Positions 26,113-35,000 of a stretch of 64,000 nt of DNA are shown piece after piece (position 1 is the first letter of the stretch; the number at the start of each line of letters is the position of its first letter). The notes under the pieces are model-generated. The model searched no databases. It was not told the origin of the DNA and saw only the letters and a program-made list of their open reading frames with translations. This stretch comes from Paenibacillus timonensis (lineage in GTDB: Bacteria > Bacillota > Bacilli > Paenibacillales > Paenibacillaceae). The position numbers and the translations under genes were made by a program. The stretch covers positions 214,753-278,752 of the forward strand of contig NZ_WNZY01000005.1 in assembly GCF_009725205.1 (NCBI RefSeq), read 5' to 3'.

Positions 26113-26128
26113 AGTTGCGCTCGCAACT
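26113..26128. promoter_or_regulatory. MarR operator, site 1
   Basis: Perfect 16-bp palindrome AGTTGCGCTCGCAACT in the marR/MFS divergent region, overlapping the most likely -35 of the MFS promoter. Confidence 0.78.
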
Positions 26129-26158
26129 AAATTGGAGTAAACTGATGATGCTCAAATT

Positions 26159-26174
26159 AGTTGCGGTCGCAACA
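26159..26174. promoter_or_regulatory. MarR operator, site 2
   Basis: AGTTGCGGTCGCAACA, sharing GTTGCG-N2-CGCAAC with site 1. Centres are 46 bp apart. It lies 38 bp before the MFS start codon, so binding would block transcription into the gene. Confidence 0.78.
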
Positions 26175-26211
26175 AAGTGATTCGGATCTAGATAAAGTGA
26201 GGTGTAGTGCC

Positions 26212-27693
26212 ATGTCTTCCAAGAGTTCTGACCATCGGATGACTTCATATCAGGAAGACCCGGACATCCAGCGGAAACGTTGGCTGATCCTGATCGTACT
26301 GAATTTATTTACCTTTATGTCGACTCTCGACGGCAGTATCGTTAACATTGCCTTGCCCGTGATCTCCAAGGAGATGAAGCTGAGCGTGGCGCAGGCGGAA
26401 TGGGTCGTCACGGCGTATTTAATGATGATTTGCGCTGCCATTCTCTTCTTTGGGAAGTTGGGAGATATCGTTGGGAAAATCAAGGTGTTCAAATGGGGAA
26501 TGGTGATCTTTACCGTAGGTTCCCTGCTATGCGGCTTTAGCTTCAGCTTGCCGCTTCTGGTCGGCTCTCGTCTTCTGCAGGCGCTTGGAGCATCGATGAC
26601 GATGGCCAACAGCCAAGGGATTGTGACCGATATCTTCCCGGCCAATGAACGGGGGAAAGCGCTTGGGCTTATCGGCACCTTCGTCTCCCTTGGCAGTATC
26701 GCCGGTCCGAGCCTGGGAGGCGTCATCGTTTCGAGTTTAGGCTGGGAATATATCTTTTGGGTGAACCTTCCTGTCGGTCTCATTGCTATTGGCATCGGCT
26801 GGAAAATGCTCCCGGCGGATCGTACCCAACTGAAGGTGAAAATCGATACAGCCGGCAGCCTGTTGTTTCCGGTCTTTATCCTCGCTCTGTTCTCCGGCCT
26901 GCTGCTGGGTCAGCAGATCGGATACCAGGATATTCGGATCATCGGCGCGCTCGCTCTGGCCGCCATCGTGTTCATCGTGTTTCTCTGGGTCGAGAAACGC
27001 AGCGAAGCCCCGATGCTCCAGCTTACCTTATTCCGCAATCCGTTGTTCAGCTTAAGTATCCTGACCGGATTCTTAGTATTTGTAGCCAATTTCTGCTTTA
27101 ACATCATTGCGCCGTTTTATACGCAAAGCATTTTAAACCTCTCGCCTTCCCATGCCGGATTCTTGATGATGTTATTCCCGATCGTTATGGTCATTGTGGC
27201 ACCGCTCAGCGGCGCGTTATCCGACAAGATCGGCTCCGAGTTGCTGACGTTCGCTGGGCTGATCGTGATGGTCATCGCGCAGATCGGGTTAGCCCGGCTC
27301 CATGACAGCAGTCCCATCGCGCTAGTCGGCGTATGGATCGCCATGCTGGGTCTCGGCAGTGGCTTGTTTCAATCGCCGAACAACTCGCTCGTGATGTCGA
27401 AGATTCCGAAAACCCAGCTGGGCATCGCCGGCAGCATCAACTCACTCGTCCGCAACATCGGGATGGTCGTTGGCATTACGGTCGCAACCACAACGCTGTT
27501 CAGCGTCATGAGCAGCCGGGCAGGCCGCCGGGTGACCGGATTGGTGCCGGATCGCCCCGATTTATTTCTAACCGGAATGCATGTCGTATTTATGACTTCC
27601 GCTTCCATCTGTCTAGTAGCCGCGCTCCTGACGGGCTGGCGGTTTTGGTCCGCACGACGGGCGGTGCGACGCGAGCAGGTCCGATCCACGTAA
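26212..27693 (+). CDS. DHA2-type (14-helix) MFS multidrug exporter
   Basis: 493-residue drug:H+ antiporter of the EmrB/QacA class. The first helix carries LDGSIVNIALPVI, the DHA2 signature (D1 motif). Motif C in helix 5 is SIAGPSLGGVIV. Fourteen helices are predicted. The start is the ATG at 26212 after GTGAGGTG; the open frame begins earlier inside the operator. Control by the divergent MarR is likely. Substrates are unknown. A strong terminator follows. Confidence 0.92.
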   Translation: MSSKSSDHRMTSYQEDPDIQRKRWLILIVLNLFTFMSTLDGSIVNIALPVISKEMKLSVAQAEWVVTAYLMMICAAILFFGKLGDIVGKIKVFKWGMVIFTVGSLLCGFSFSLPLLVGSRLLQALGASMTMANSQGIVTDIFPANERGKALGLIGTFVSLGSIAGPSLGGVIVSSLGWEYIFWVNLPVGLIAIGIGWKMLPADRTQLKVKIDTAGSLLFPVFILALFSGLLLGQQIGYQDIRIIGALALAAIVFIVFLWVEKRSEAPMLQLTLFRNPLFSLSILTGFLVFVANFCFNIIAPFYTQSILNLSPSHAGFLMMLFPIVMVIVAPLSGALSDKIGSELLTFAGLIVMVIAQIGLARLHDSSPIALVGVWIAMLGLGSGLFQSPNNSLVMSKIPKTQLGIAGSINSLVRNIGMVVGITVATTTLFSVMSSRAGRRVTGLVPDRPDLFLTGMHVVFMTSASICLVAALLTGWRFWSARRAVRREQVRST

Positions 27694-27702
27694 TCCATAA
27701 AA

Positions 27703-27746
27703 AATCCGTACAGGTGTAAGATGACACCCGTACGGATTATTTTTTA
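27703..27746. terminator. Bidirectional terminator
   Basis: Fifteen-bp stem AATCCGTACAGGTGT/ACACCCGTACGGATT (one mismatch), 6-base loop, then a long T run. It lies between the MFS gene and the last gene of the large minus-strand catabolic operon. Confidence 0.92.
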
Positions 27747-28034
27747 TTCCGTCCACTCAAGCCCTTCCAGGATTCGATATTTCAATAACGCAAGCAGGAA
27801 ATCCTCGTAATAATCTTTGCGTACGATGATCTTATATTGACGCTCCTGATCCTGGTTCAAGTAAAACAAGACATCGGTATAGACATCGTTATCTTCGAAC
27901 CTTTTCTGCACTTCCCGCATGTTAGATAATAGCGGTTCCTCTTGAAGAAATGTCAATTCGAACTCCACGTCCACTTCGTTTGCCGTCTCACGAATCTGTA
28001 CTCGTTCCGAATCGATACGGTATTTTAGCGGCAT
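27744..28034 (-). CDS. Conserved-looking small protein of unknown function
   Basis: 96 residues, acidic, alpha/beta in appearance (DVEFELTFLQEEPLL, YKIIVRKDYYEDFLLALLKYRILEGLEW). No signal peptide, membrane helix or known motif was recognised. GAGGGGGACGGGG precedes the ATG. It lies 55 bp after mocA in the same direction and just before a terminator, so it may be the last gene of the large operon, though its function may be unrelated. Confidence 0.7.
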   Translation of the reverse strand: MPLKYRIDSERVQIRETANEVDVEFELTFLQEEPLLSNMREVQKRFEDNDVYTDVLFYLNQDQERQYKIIVRKDYYEDFLLALLKYRILEGLEWTE

Positions 28035-28089
28035 GCCCCGTCCCCCTCACGCTTGGATGGCCTAAGGATACCGTGTCTCTTCCTCAAAG

Positions 28090-28746
28090 TCAACTTTGGG
28101 AAAATACGGTTAACCGGTACCGCTCGTACTCTTCGGGGGTATCGATATCGCGAGGCGCTTTACCTGGAATTCTCACACTGTAAAGGTGATCTTGATATAG
28201 GTGCAGCAGCTCCTTGGCACCGGCGTCACCGTCCAAAGCCATCAATTTGGGGAACAGCTGGGCGGCAAACAATACGGGATGGGCCGGACGATCGTCATAA
28301 CGCGATTGAACGATCCCGGCGCCGGTATGGATGAACGCTTCAGCCACCTGTCGTATGGCCTCCGGCGAAATTTCCGGCTGATCTCCCAGCAGGATCAAGA
28401 CCGCCGACGGCGAATGGCACTCTTCCAGCTGCCGGATTCCCGCCGCTAGTGAGGCACCTAGCCCCCGGTCGGCACGCGTCGTTGTCAACCATTCAACGGG
28501 CAAACCATCGACGTGCTCGCGTCGAAGCGGTCCGTCCTTGGGGGCTATGACGGCCACCCGAACATTCGCGGCCCCCAGCGCCTGATGCACCGTTTGCTTA
28601 AGCAGATTTCCGTGCGGTGCTGGCAGCAACAGCTTAGGTTGTCCCATCCGCCGAGAAGCGCCGCCGGCCAGAATCAGCGCCCAAATGTCCCTTTTATCTG
28701 CTGCGCGTTCACACACGACAAGACTCCGGGAAGATCGGCTCGTCAA
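28090..28746 (-). CDS. MocA-type molybdenum cofactor nucleotidyltransferase
   Basis: 218-residue MobA-like NTP transferase. The nucleotide-binding loop LAGGASRRMGQPKLLLP is near residue 26, and the metal-binding region is LLGDQPEISPE. MocA attaches CMP to molybdopterin to make the cytosine dinucleotide cofactor used by xanthine-dehydrogenase-type hydroxylases. Its place behind the hydroxylase and xdhC genes supports this. It overlaps xdhC by 38 bp. A PucB-type name would also fit. Confidence 0.85.
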   Translation of the reverse strand: MTSRSSRSLVVCERAADKRDIWALILAGGASRRMGQPKLLLPAPHGNLLKQTVHQALGAANVRVAVIAPKDGPLRREHVDGLPVEWLTTTRADRGLGASLAAGIRQLEECHSPSAVLILLGDQPEISPEAIRQVAEAFIHTGAGIVQSRYDDRPAHPVLFAAQLFPKLMALDGDAGAKELLHLYQDHLYSVRIPGKAPRDIDTPEEYERYRLTVFSQS

Positions 28747-29863
28747 GGAACGAAGACTGTGAAGGGGTGGCGGTTGGGGTGCGAGCTCCGCTTCCTGCTG
28801 CTTTACGATCGCGTAGAAATCCCCCGCTGCGGCTGTTTTTGACGGCGGTCATTTCCGCCAGGATGCTCATCGCGATCTCCTCGGGCGTTTCCGCGCCGAT
28901 GTCCAGGCCCACTGGGGAATACAACTTCGCCAGCAACTGGGGGGCTATGCTGCCGTCCGACCCGCCTCCGTTCGAATTCGGCTCCAGGATCTTCTCCAAC
29001 CGGTAACGAGAACCGACTAGTCCGAGATAGGCGACCTCCGGCGTTAACATCCGGTGGACCGCCTCCCGGTCCAGATCAAGATTATGGGACATGACGACGA
29101 CGTATTTCCCTTTCACGTCGACTTGTTCGAACGCATAACGTGGGATCACCCACAGCTCGTCCGCTGCGGGGAACCGCTCCCGCGTCGCCTTGTCCGTCGC
29201 ATGATACGCGACGGTCACGCGCCACTGCAGCCGGCGAGCCAGGCTGCAGAGCAAACGCGCATCGTCGCCGACGCCGACGATGACCAGCTCCGGGCGCGAT
29301 GCGACCCGCTCCAGCAGCAGCTCCAGCTGCGTGCTGCCCTCGGGGAGTCGCACCAGCCCGGCCCGCCGGCCCGCGCCCAGCAGGCCGGCTTCCTCCGCCG
29401 CGGCGGCGAGCGTGCGGCGCGCGCCCGGCGGCACGGCAGCGGGATCGGAGGAACCGATCACCGTCGCCGCCACGTACGGCTCGCGCGTCTCCACGCGCCG
29501 CAGCAAATCGCCGAGGATCCGGTCCGCCGCGTCCGGCGAACGGACCGGATCAAACGGCTCGAGCCACACCGTGATCGCCCCGTTGCACCCGAGGCCGATT
29601 CCCCATACCTCGTCTTCCCCGATGCGGAAGTCGTAGAACAGCTTGCGCGGCTCGAGCGTCCGAAGTACCTCTTGCGCATGCTCGCGCAGGTCTTCTTCGA
29701 TGCACCCGCCGCTTAAGATGCCCGTTACCTCACCATCGACATGGATGAGGCAGCGCGCTCCTTCTCGGCGATAAGCCGAACCGTCCACATCGACGATAGT
29801 GGCGACGACGCAAGCCCGGCTCTCCGATAGGCACGCTTCCAGCTCACGGCTTAGCTCCTCCAT
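28709..29863 (-). CDS. XdhC/CoxF-family molybdenum hydroxylase maturation factor
   Basis: 384 residues. The N-terminal XdhC domain carries VDVDGSAYRREGARCL and ILSGGCIEEDL, and the C-terminal Rossmann-like domain (about 205-345) has LVIVGVGDDARLLCSLARRL and YLGLVGSRYRLEKIL. XdhC proteins bind the Mo cofactor, promote its sulfuration and insert it into the hydroxylase. The part coding for residues about 100-200 (near 29290-29560) is strikingly GC-rich and Ala/Arg-rich compared with its surroundings. It follows the large hydroxylase subunit gene by 43 bp. Confidence 0.88.
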   Translation of the reverse strand: MEELSRELEACLSESRACVVATIVDVDGSAYRREGARCLIHVDGEVTGILSGGCIEEDLREHAQEVLRTLEPRKLFYDFRIGEDEVWGIGLGCNGAITVWLEPFDPVRSPDAADRILGDLLRRVETREPYVAATVIGSSDPAAVPPGARRTLAAAAEEAGLLGAGRRAGLVRLPEGSTQLELLLERVASRPELVIVGVGDDARLLCSLARRLQWRVTVAYHATDKATRERFPAADELWVIPRYAFEQVDVKGKYVVVMSHNLDLDREAVHRMLTPEVAYLGLVGSRYRLEKILEPNSNGGGSDGSIAPQLLAKLYSPVGLDIGAETPEEIAMSILAEMTAVKNSRSGGFLRDRKAAGSGARTPTATPSQSSFLDEPIFPESCRV

Positions 29864-29906
29864 GTTCTCGTCATCTCCTGTCTTCGTTCTGAATCAGACT
29901 CTAACC

Positions 29907-32222
29907 TTACGATTGCAGCGACATCCACACCCGCTCCGCCGACAGCGGCAGCACCTGGCCGCGCCGCCCCGTCGCATGGGCGATCGCGTTGGCGATCGCG
30001 CCCGGAACCGGGTCCAGTGCCACCTCGCCCAGCGATTTGGCGCCGAACGGGCCATGGGGATCCGCTTCCTGTACGAAATGTACCTGCACATCGGGCATAT
30101 CCTTAGCTCCCGGCATCCGATAATCCATCATCGACGGATTCATCACTTTACCTTCCTGTACGATCAGATCCTCCATCGTGACCCAACCGATGCCTTGAGC
30201 CACGGCGCCTAGCACTTGGCTTTTGGCCATCGTCTCGTGTAGGATGGTCCCTGAGTCATGCACGGCCCAGTAACCGACCACTTTCGTTCGACCGGTGTCT
30301 GGATCCACCTCAACCTCGGCCACATGAGCGGCAAACGGATAGTTGGGCGAGGGGTGCCCAAAATAAGTGGCATCCGGCAGCTCCGTATCCGGTACATAAG
30401 TCTCCTTGACGGTCAGCTCCTCGCCGGCATGGCGGGCACGGAACCAATCGACGACATCGCCAAGCGCATATGTCTTCCCATCGTGCTTCACGACACCTTC
30501 CTCAAACACCGCTCCTTCGCCAAGCGCCTGAACCGCCAACTGCTGAATTTCACGCAGCAAGGATTCCGCCGCTTTTTGCACCGCATTCCCGCCCATCACC
30601 GTACTTCGAGACGCTAGCGTCCCGATGCCAAACGGATACCGTCCCGTATCGCCGGATTTCACCAGGATCTCGTCTTCGGGGATCCCCAGCACACGGCTGG
30701 CGATTCGAGCGTAGGTCAATGTCATCCCTTGGCCAAGCTCAATTTCGCCGGTTTCCACCTCCACAAATCCGCCCGGTTTGACGCGAATCACCGCCGTCGA
30801 GCCGTCAAAGCGCGGATCGATGGCGCGAAAACCCGAGACGTGATTGGCCACCGCAAGGCCGAGCCCCCGGTAAGGTGGCAACTCCTTCCGCCGATTCCAG
30901 CCGGACAACTCCTTGACCTTTTCGATGCACTCCTCCAAATTACAGGTGTCCAGACGATAACCGTGCAGCGTCGTATCCCCGGAGTGGACGATGTTCTTAA
31001 GACGCAGCTCGGCTGGGTCCATCCCCAGCTCCAGCGCGATTTCATCAATGACGCTCTCCACTGCGAATAACATCTCCGCATTACCGAATCCGCGCATGCA
31101 CGTAGTTGGACTATTGTTCGTGTATACCAGATAACCCGTCGACTTCACGTTGTGGAAATGATAGATGTTGTCAGCCCGAGTGCAGGCCGTTGCGATTACG
31201 TTTGGACTCCAATAAACCCGAGCCCCCGCATCCGCGTACACCGTCAAGTCTTTGTATACGAAGTTCCCTTCCGCATCCGCGCCGATTTCAATATCGAAGG
31301 TCAGCGGTACGCGGGGATGGGCGGTAATCATATCTTCATAGCGGTCCAAAATGATCTTCACATGCCGTCCCGTCACCATCGCCAGCGCCGCGGCAATCAC
31401 ATGAACCTTCAGGACGTATTTCGCGCCAAAAGACCCCCCAATCGGCGGTACGATAATCCGCACCTTATCCTCCGGCAAACCAAACCCGGCGGCATAGGCT
31501 TCCCGTGCCCGGTACGGAATATGAGAAGGCGCCCAAATGGTGATGCCCTCCTCCTCCGACCAAAACGCAATCGCTCCGACCGGCTCCAAATGCCCTTGAT
31601 AGATTCGGTTGGACACGTAACGTCCGCCTTTGACGATCGCCGCTTTCTTCTTGCCTTCCTCCAGGTCGCCGCGCGCAACATCCACTTTCATCGGCCGGTT
31701 GAGCTCCACCTCCTCGTGGATCTGCGGAGCTCCTGAAACCATCGCGGCCTCCGGATCAAAGACCCCCTCCAGCGGCTCTAACTCGACCTCAATCAGCGCC
31801 AGCGCCTGCTCGGCGGCTTCTTTCGTTTCCGCAGCAACCGCGGCAATTTCATCGCCGATGAAGAGCACGCGATCCTTGGCAAGGATGTTCCAGTCCTTGA
31901 ATTTGGTTGGTCCATACTTGTGGTTCGGCACATCGTCCGCGGTAATGACGGCATGTACGCCTTCCACATGACGCGCTTTCTCCACGTTTATCCGTTTGAT
32001 CCGCGCATGCGCGTAAGGGCTGCGATAAATCGCCCCGATCAACTGGCCGGGAAAATTCATGTCGTGAAGGTAACGGGTTTGCCCTTCCAGCTTCGACTTC
32101 AGATCCAGCGGCTTCTGCTTTAACGCCGGATTGACCTGCTTGCTCGACTGATTCGGGTCGGCTGGATTCATGACCTTGGCGTCCGTCGATTTGCTTGACT
32201 GCTGCATGCGGTTCATCGTCAT
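29907..32222 (-). CDS. Molybdenum hydroxylase large subunit (xanthine dehydrogenase/CoxL family)
   Basis: 771-residue molybdopterin-binding subunit. Family motifs are GGSFGAK (near 265), TCMRGFGN, and the C-terminal PFGAKSLGEVAL, which supplies the base Glu of the active site. The Cys-containing VAYRCSFR loop of CO dehydrogenases is absent, so it is a hydroxylase, not CODH. An unusual N-terminal extension of about 40 residues is rich in Ser, Lys and Asn. Hydroxylases of this family add water-derived oxygen to purines, N-heteroaromatics or aldehydes. It overlaps the [2Fe-2S] subunit gene by 4 bp. The substrate is unknown; context suggests an N-heteroaromatic carboxylate. Confidence 0.92.
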   Translation of the reverse strand: MTMNRMQQSSKSTDAKVMNPADPNQSSKQVNPALKQKPLDLKSKLEGQTRYLHDMNFPGQLIGAIYRSPYAHARIKRINVEKARHVEGVHAVITADDVPNHKYGPTKFKDWNILAKDRVLFIGDEIAAVAAETKEAAEQALALIEVELEPLEGVFDPEAAMVSGAPQIHEEVELNRPMKVDVARGDLEEGKKKAAIVKGGRYVSNRIYQGHLEPVGAIAFWSEEEGITIWAPSHIPYRAREAYAAGFGLPEDKVRIIVPPIGGSFGAKYVLKVHVIAAALAMVTGRHVKIILDRYEDMITAHPRVPLTFDIEIGADAEGNFVYKDLTVYADAGARVYWSPNVIATACTRADNIYHFHNVKSTGYLVYTNNSPTTCMRGFGNAEMLFAVESVIDEIALELGMDPAELRLKNIVHSGDTTLHGYRLDTCNLEECIEKVKELSGWNRRKELPPYRGLGLAVANHVSGFRAIDPRFDGSTAVIRVKPGGFVEVETGEIELGQGMTLTYARIASRVLGIPEDEILVKSGDTGRYPFGIGTLASRSTVMGGNAVQKAAESLLREIQQLAVQALGEGAVFEEGVVKHDGKTYALGDVVDWFRARHAGEELTVKETYVPDTELPDATYFGHPSPNYPFAAHVAEVEVDPDTGRTKVVGYWAVHDSGTILHETMAKSQVLGAVAQGIGWVTMEDLIVQEGKVMNPSMMDYRMPGAKDMPDVQVHFVQEADPHGPFGAKSLGEVALDPVPGAIANAIAHATGRRGQVLPLSAERVWMSLQS

Positions 32223-32710
32223 CGCACGGCTCCTTTCGAGGCCAGAACGTGCTCCGCCGCTTCAATGATGCCGCGGTAACCGGTACACCGGCACAGATTG
32301 TTCTTCAGCGCCGCTCCAATGTCGCCGCCGAATAAAGCGGGATTTTGCAGCCAGGCCCAAGTCGTCATCATGACCCCCGGGGTACAGAAGCCGCATTGCA
32401 CGCCGCCGTACTCCTGCATCGCCTGTTCCAACTCCCGAAATTCGGCATGCCGAGCCAAGCCCTCGATCGTTTCGATCGTTTGTCCTTGCGCCGAAGCGGC
32501 CGGAACCAAGCAGGAAACCACCGGTTGGCCGTCAAGCAGCACCGTACAGGCTCCGCATTCGCCGGTCCGACAGCCGATTTTCGTCCCCGTCAGGCCTTGC
32601 CCTTCGCGGATGACATCCGCCAGGCTAGCTGTCGCTTCGCCGTTCCAGGTCACTTCCTCGCCATTGATTGTTAACGTCATGCTAGGGTTATGGTTAAGTC
32701 CGCCGTTCAT
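32219..32710 (-). CDS. Molybdenum hydroxylase [2Fe-2S] subunit (CoxS/XdhE family)
   Basis: 163 residues with both [2Fe-2S] centres of the family: the plant-type site CRTGECGACTVLLDGQPVVSC near residue 48, and the second site CGFCTPG with CRCTGY. It connects the Mo centre with the FAD subunit. GAAGGTG precedes the ATG. The three hydroxylase subunits are not contiguous: a Pht5-like gene separates this one from the FAD subunit. Confidence 0.95.
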   Translation of the reverse strand: MNGGLNHNPSMTLTINGEEVTWNGEATASLADVIREGQGLTGTKIGCRTGECGACTVLLDGQPVVSCLVPAASAQGQTIETIEGLARHAEFRELEQAMQEYGGVQCGFCTPGVMMTTWAWLQNPALFGGDIGAALKNNLCRCTGYRGIIEAAEHVLASKGAVR

Positions 32711-32739
32711 CTGGCAGCACCTTCTTTCCTTGCTTATGC

Positions 32740-33705
32740 TTATGTGTTTTGTACGGAGGAATGGAAGACCTCTTGCGGCTTCGGCGTGAAGCTGCGATCA
32801 AGCAGGCCGTCTTCTTGCAGATAAGTAATAAACGTCTCGATTTGCGCCCAGTTGGCGCTAACGCCGTACGGCCACATATCCCCGTTCATCAGCTTGGCTG
32901 ATTGCTCGGCGGATTCCCAAACGAACGGATTGGAGGTTGCATTGCGAATCGTCTCCAGCAACCCGGCGATGCCTTCGTCCTTGATTTCCCGCATAAGCTC
33001 GTACAGCTGCTTTGGCAGCTCGGGGAATTGCTCGACCGTTTCCGCCTTCAGAGAAACCAAGTGCATAATCGGAAAAATCCCCGTGCGCCCGTAATACTCC
33101 CGCTCCACGTTCCAGACATCGGGGAACAACCGGCGTAATACGCCGCCTTCGCCCGAAGCGGGGAACAGCTTGGCCGGAGGCCGACGAGCCGTCATGATCG
33201 CATCCACCTTGCCTTCGGCCAATGCCTCAAAAATATCGCCTTCCGTCAAGGTCGCCGGAATGTCCACAGGCACGCGCTCCGGGCGGAACGTGAACCATTC
33301 CATCTCCTCATTGGCAATGCCCCATTCGTGCCGGAACATCCCCCGTACCCATACGGCTGCCGTCATTTGAAACTCCGGAAAGCCAAACCGTTTTCCCTTC
33401 AGTTCGGAGGGATGCGTGTATGGACTGTCCGAGCGCACATAAATCGCGTTGTGCCGGAACGACCGTGACAGAAATGCCGGAATCGCCGTTAACCGCGTAT
33501 CTCCGCCGCCTTTGGCGATCAGGTAGGAGGCGAGTGAAAGCTCGGATACATCATAGGAGGCCTGTGAAATTTGCTTTACAAAAATCTCTTCGATCGACTC
33601 CTGCTGAACGTCCAGTTCAAAACCAGTCAGTGGTTTAACACCGTTTAGTAGTCTTAAGGTGCGGTCGCTTTCCGACATCGCCACCGTCAATTTAGTTCCC
33701 GTCAT
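32740..33705 (-). CDS. 4,5-dihydroxyphthalate-decarboxylase-like protein
   Basis: 321 residues with a periplasmic-binding-protein-like fold but no signal peptide. Segments typical of the Pht5 family: DRTLRLLNGVKPLTGFEL, YDVSELSLASYLIAKGGGD, AIPAFLSRSFRHNAIYVRSD, ELKGKRFGFPEF and TAAVWVRGMFRHEWGI. Pht5 removes one carboxylate from 4,5-dihydroxyphthalate to give protocatechuate. Automated pipelines often label such proteins substrate-binding proteins, but the missing signal peptide argues against that. It sits between two subunits of the Mo hydroxylase, so it probably acts on the hydroxylated product (inference). GGGGAGGG precedes the ATG. Confidence 0.8.
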   Translation of the reverse strand: MTGTKLTVAMSESDRTLRLLNGVKPLTGFELDVQQESIEEIFVKQISQASYDVSELSLASYLIAKGGGDTRLTAIPAFLSRSFRHNAIYVRSDSPYTHPSELKGKRFGFPEFQMTAAVWVRGMFRHEWGIANEEMEWFTFRPERVPVDIPATLTEGDIFEALAEGKVDAIMTARRPPAKLFPASGEGGVLRRLFPDVWNVEREYYGRTGIFPIMHLVSLKAETVEQFPELPKQLYELMREIKDEGIAGLLETIRNATSNPFVWESAEQSAKLMNGDMWPYGVSANWAQIETFITYLQEDGLLDRSFTPKPQEVFHSSVQNT

Positions 33706-33725
33706 CTTTGATACCCTCCCCCTCG

Positions 33726-34574
33726 TTACAGGCCGTTTGCGAGCAGAGCGTTCGCGGCCCGTTTAATATAGGTTCCAACTAATGCGCGGCGGTAATCCGC
33801 ACTGGCGCGCACGTCGGTGATCGGTGAGCTGCGCCGGGTGTACAAATCGCTGAGCTCATCCAACTTGGCGGAGGTGAGTTCGCCGCTCCACCGCTGCTCG
33901 TCCTCCGCGCCCAGCACGAAGGGCTTGGGCGCCGCTGCGCCCACCGCGGCGGTCCCCCACTCGATCTCGCTCCCTTTGCCTTGCAGCAGCAAGGCGACGG
34001 AGACGATCGAGATGTCGGTTGCCGCGCGCTGATCATGCCGCAGAAACACCTGCGGCACCTCCAGCATCCGGGCCGGGATGAACAGCGACGCGATGAGCTC
34101 GCGTTCGCGAAGCTGGGTCGCCTTCGGCCCGGAAATGAAGTCCGCGATCGGCATGCTGCGGGTGCCGTCCGCCCCGGCTAGCCGGACTTCCGCTCGGTAA
34201 GCCACGAGCGGAACGACCATATCGGCTGCCGGGGAGGCGTTCGCCACATTGCCGCCCAGCGATGCGCGGTTTTGGATCTGCCAGCCGCCGACGATGCGGG
34301 CGGCCTGTTGCAGTGCGGGCACGACGCTGAACACGTCGCTGCCCCAAATTTCGGCCGCCGTCACCGCGGCGCCGATCTCAAGACCCGCCTCGGTCCGGCG
34401 GGTCAAATGCAGCTCCGGCACGCGCCGGATGTCGAGCCAGTCGGTATGCTCCGACTCGTACGATTTGCGCTGCGCGTTCACGAACAAATCGGTTCCCCCG
34501 CACACGATGCGGGGACTGCGCTCCCGAAGCTGCTCAAGCGCTTCGTCTAAACTGCGGGGCTGTAGCCAGGCCAT
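33726..34574 (-). CDS. Molybdenum hydroxylase FAD subunit (CoxM family)
   Basis: 282 residues. FAD-binding motifs are VCGGTDLFVNAQ near the N-terminus (GGTDL) and NRASLGGNVANASPAADM (the second, pyrophosphate-contacting loop). It passes electrons from the [2Fe-2S] subunit to an acceptor such as NAD or a quinone. The gene is noticeably GC-rich over its central and 3' parts. AAGGAGGGG precedes the ATG. Confidence 0.93.
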   Translation of the reverse strand: MAWLQPRSLDEALEQLRERSPRIVCGGTDLFVNAQRKSYESEHTDWLDIRRVPELHLTRRTEAGLEIGAAVTAAEIWGSDVFSVVPALQQAARIVGGWQIQNRASLGGNVANASPAADMVVPLVAYRAEVRLAGADGTRSMPIADFISGPKATQLRERELIASLFIPARMLEVPQVFLRHDQRAATDISIVSVALLLQGKGSEIEWGTAAVGAAAPKPFVLGAEDEQRWSGELTSAKLDELSDLYTRRSSPITDVRASADYRRALVGTYIKRAANALLANGL

Positions 34575-34607
34575 AATTGCCCCTCCTTCATGTGAATATA
34601 GTTGTCT

Positions 34608-34919
34608 CTACTCCAGCGCCGTCGCCAAATCCTTGATCCACGGACGGCCGGTCAGCGGCTCGATCTTGACTTCGCTGTCCGGGACGGCGCGGATGCTGCA
34701 CAAGTAGCCGGGTTTACCGTCAACAAACGCCGAGCATTCTTTGCAGGCGTTCGCGGACCGGCAGGAATAACGCACCGAGAAGGACGGGTCCTTATGCTCC
34801 CGAATCCAAAAAATCGCATCCAGCAAGCTCATGCCGTCTCGAAACGGAACCTCAAATTTCTCCAGGGAAGCGCCCCTTTCGGCATCGCCGCGAACTACGT
34901 TTAATGTAACAACTGCCAT
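34608..34919 (-). CDS. Stand-alone [2Fe-2S] protein resembling the SdhB/FrdB N-terminal domain
   Basis: 103 residues. The cluster-binding region is YSCRSANACKECSAF with a later Cys in GYLCSIRAV, matching the C-x5-C-x2-C...C spacing of the [2Fe-2S] domain of succinate dehydrogenase and fumarate reductase iron proteins. The second domain with [4Fe-4S] and [3Fe-4S] clusters is missing, so it is not a truncated SdhB by accident: the frame ends cleanly. It follows the SdhA-like flavoprotein gene by 81 bp and probably is its electron partner. Confidence 0.82.
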   Translation of the reverse strand: MAVVTLNVVRGDAERGASLEKFEVPFRDGMSLLDAIFWIREHKDPSFSVRYSCRSANACKECSAFVDGKPGYLCSIRAVPDSEVKIEPLTGRPWIKDLATALE

Positions 34920-35000
34920 GTGAACTGTCTCCCTTCTTTCGTTACCGACTTACCAGACTTACTCTTCTTACCCAACTCGCTTAAGGCTCGTCCGCTCCAC

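Noticed and set aside
29054..29716. Long plus-strand frames antisense to xdhC
   Set aside because: They result from very high GC content in this patch, and the Arg/Pro/Ala-rich translations look random.
32740..33705. ABC transporter substrate-binding protein
   Set aside because: The fold is similar, but there is no signal peptide or lipobox and the sequence follows the Pht5 family. A true binding lipoprotein is encoded elsewhere in the operon.
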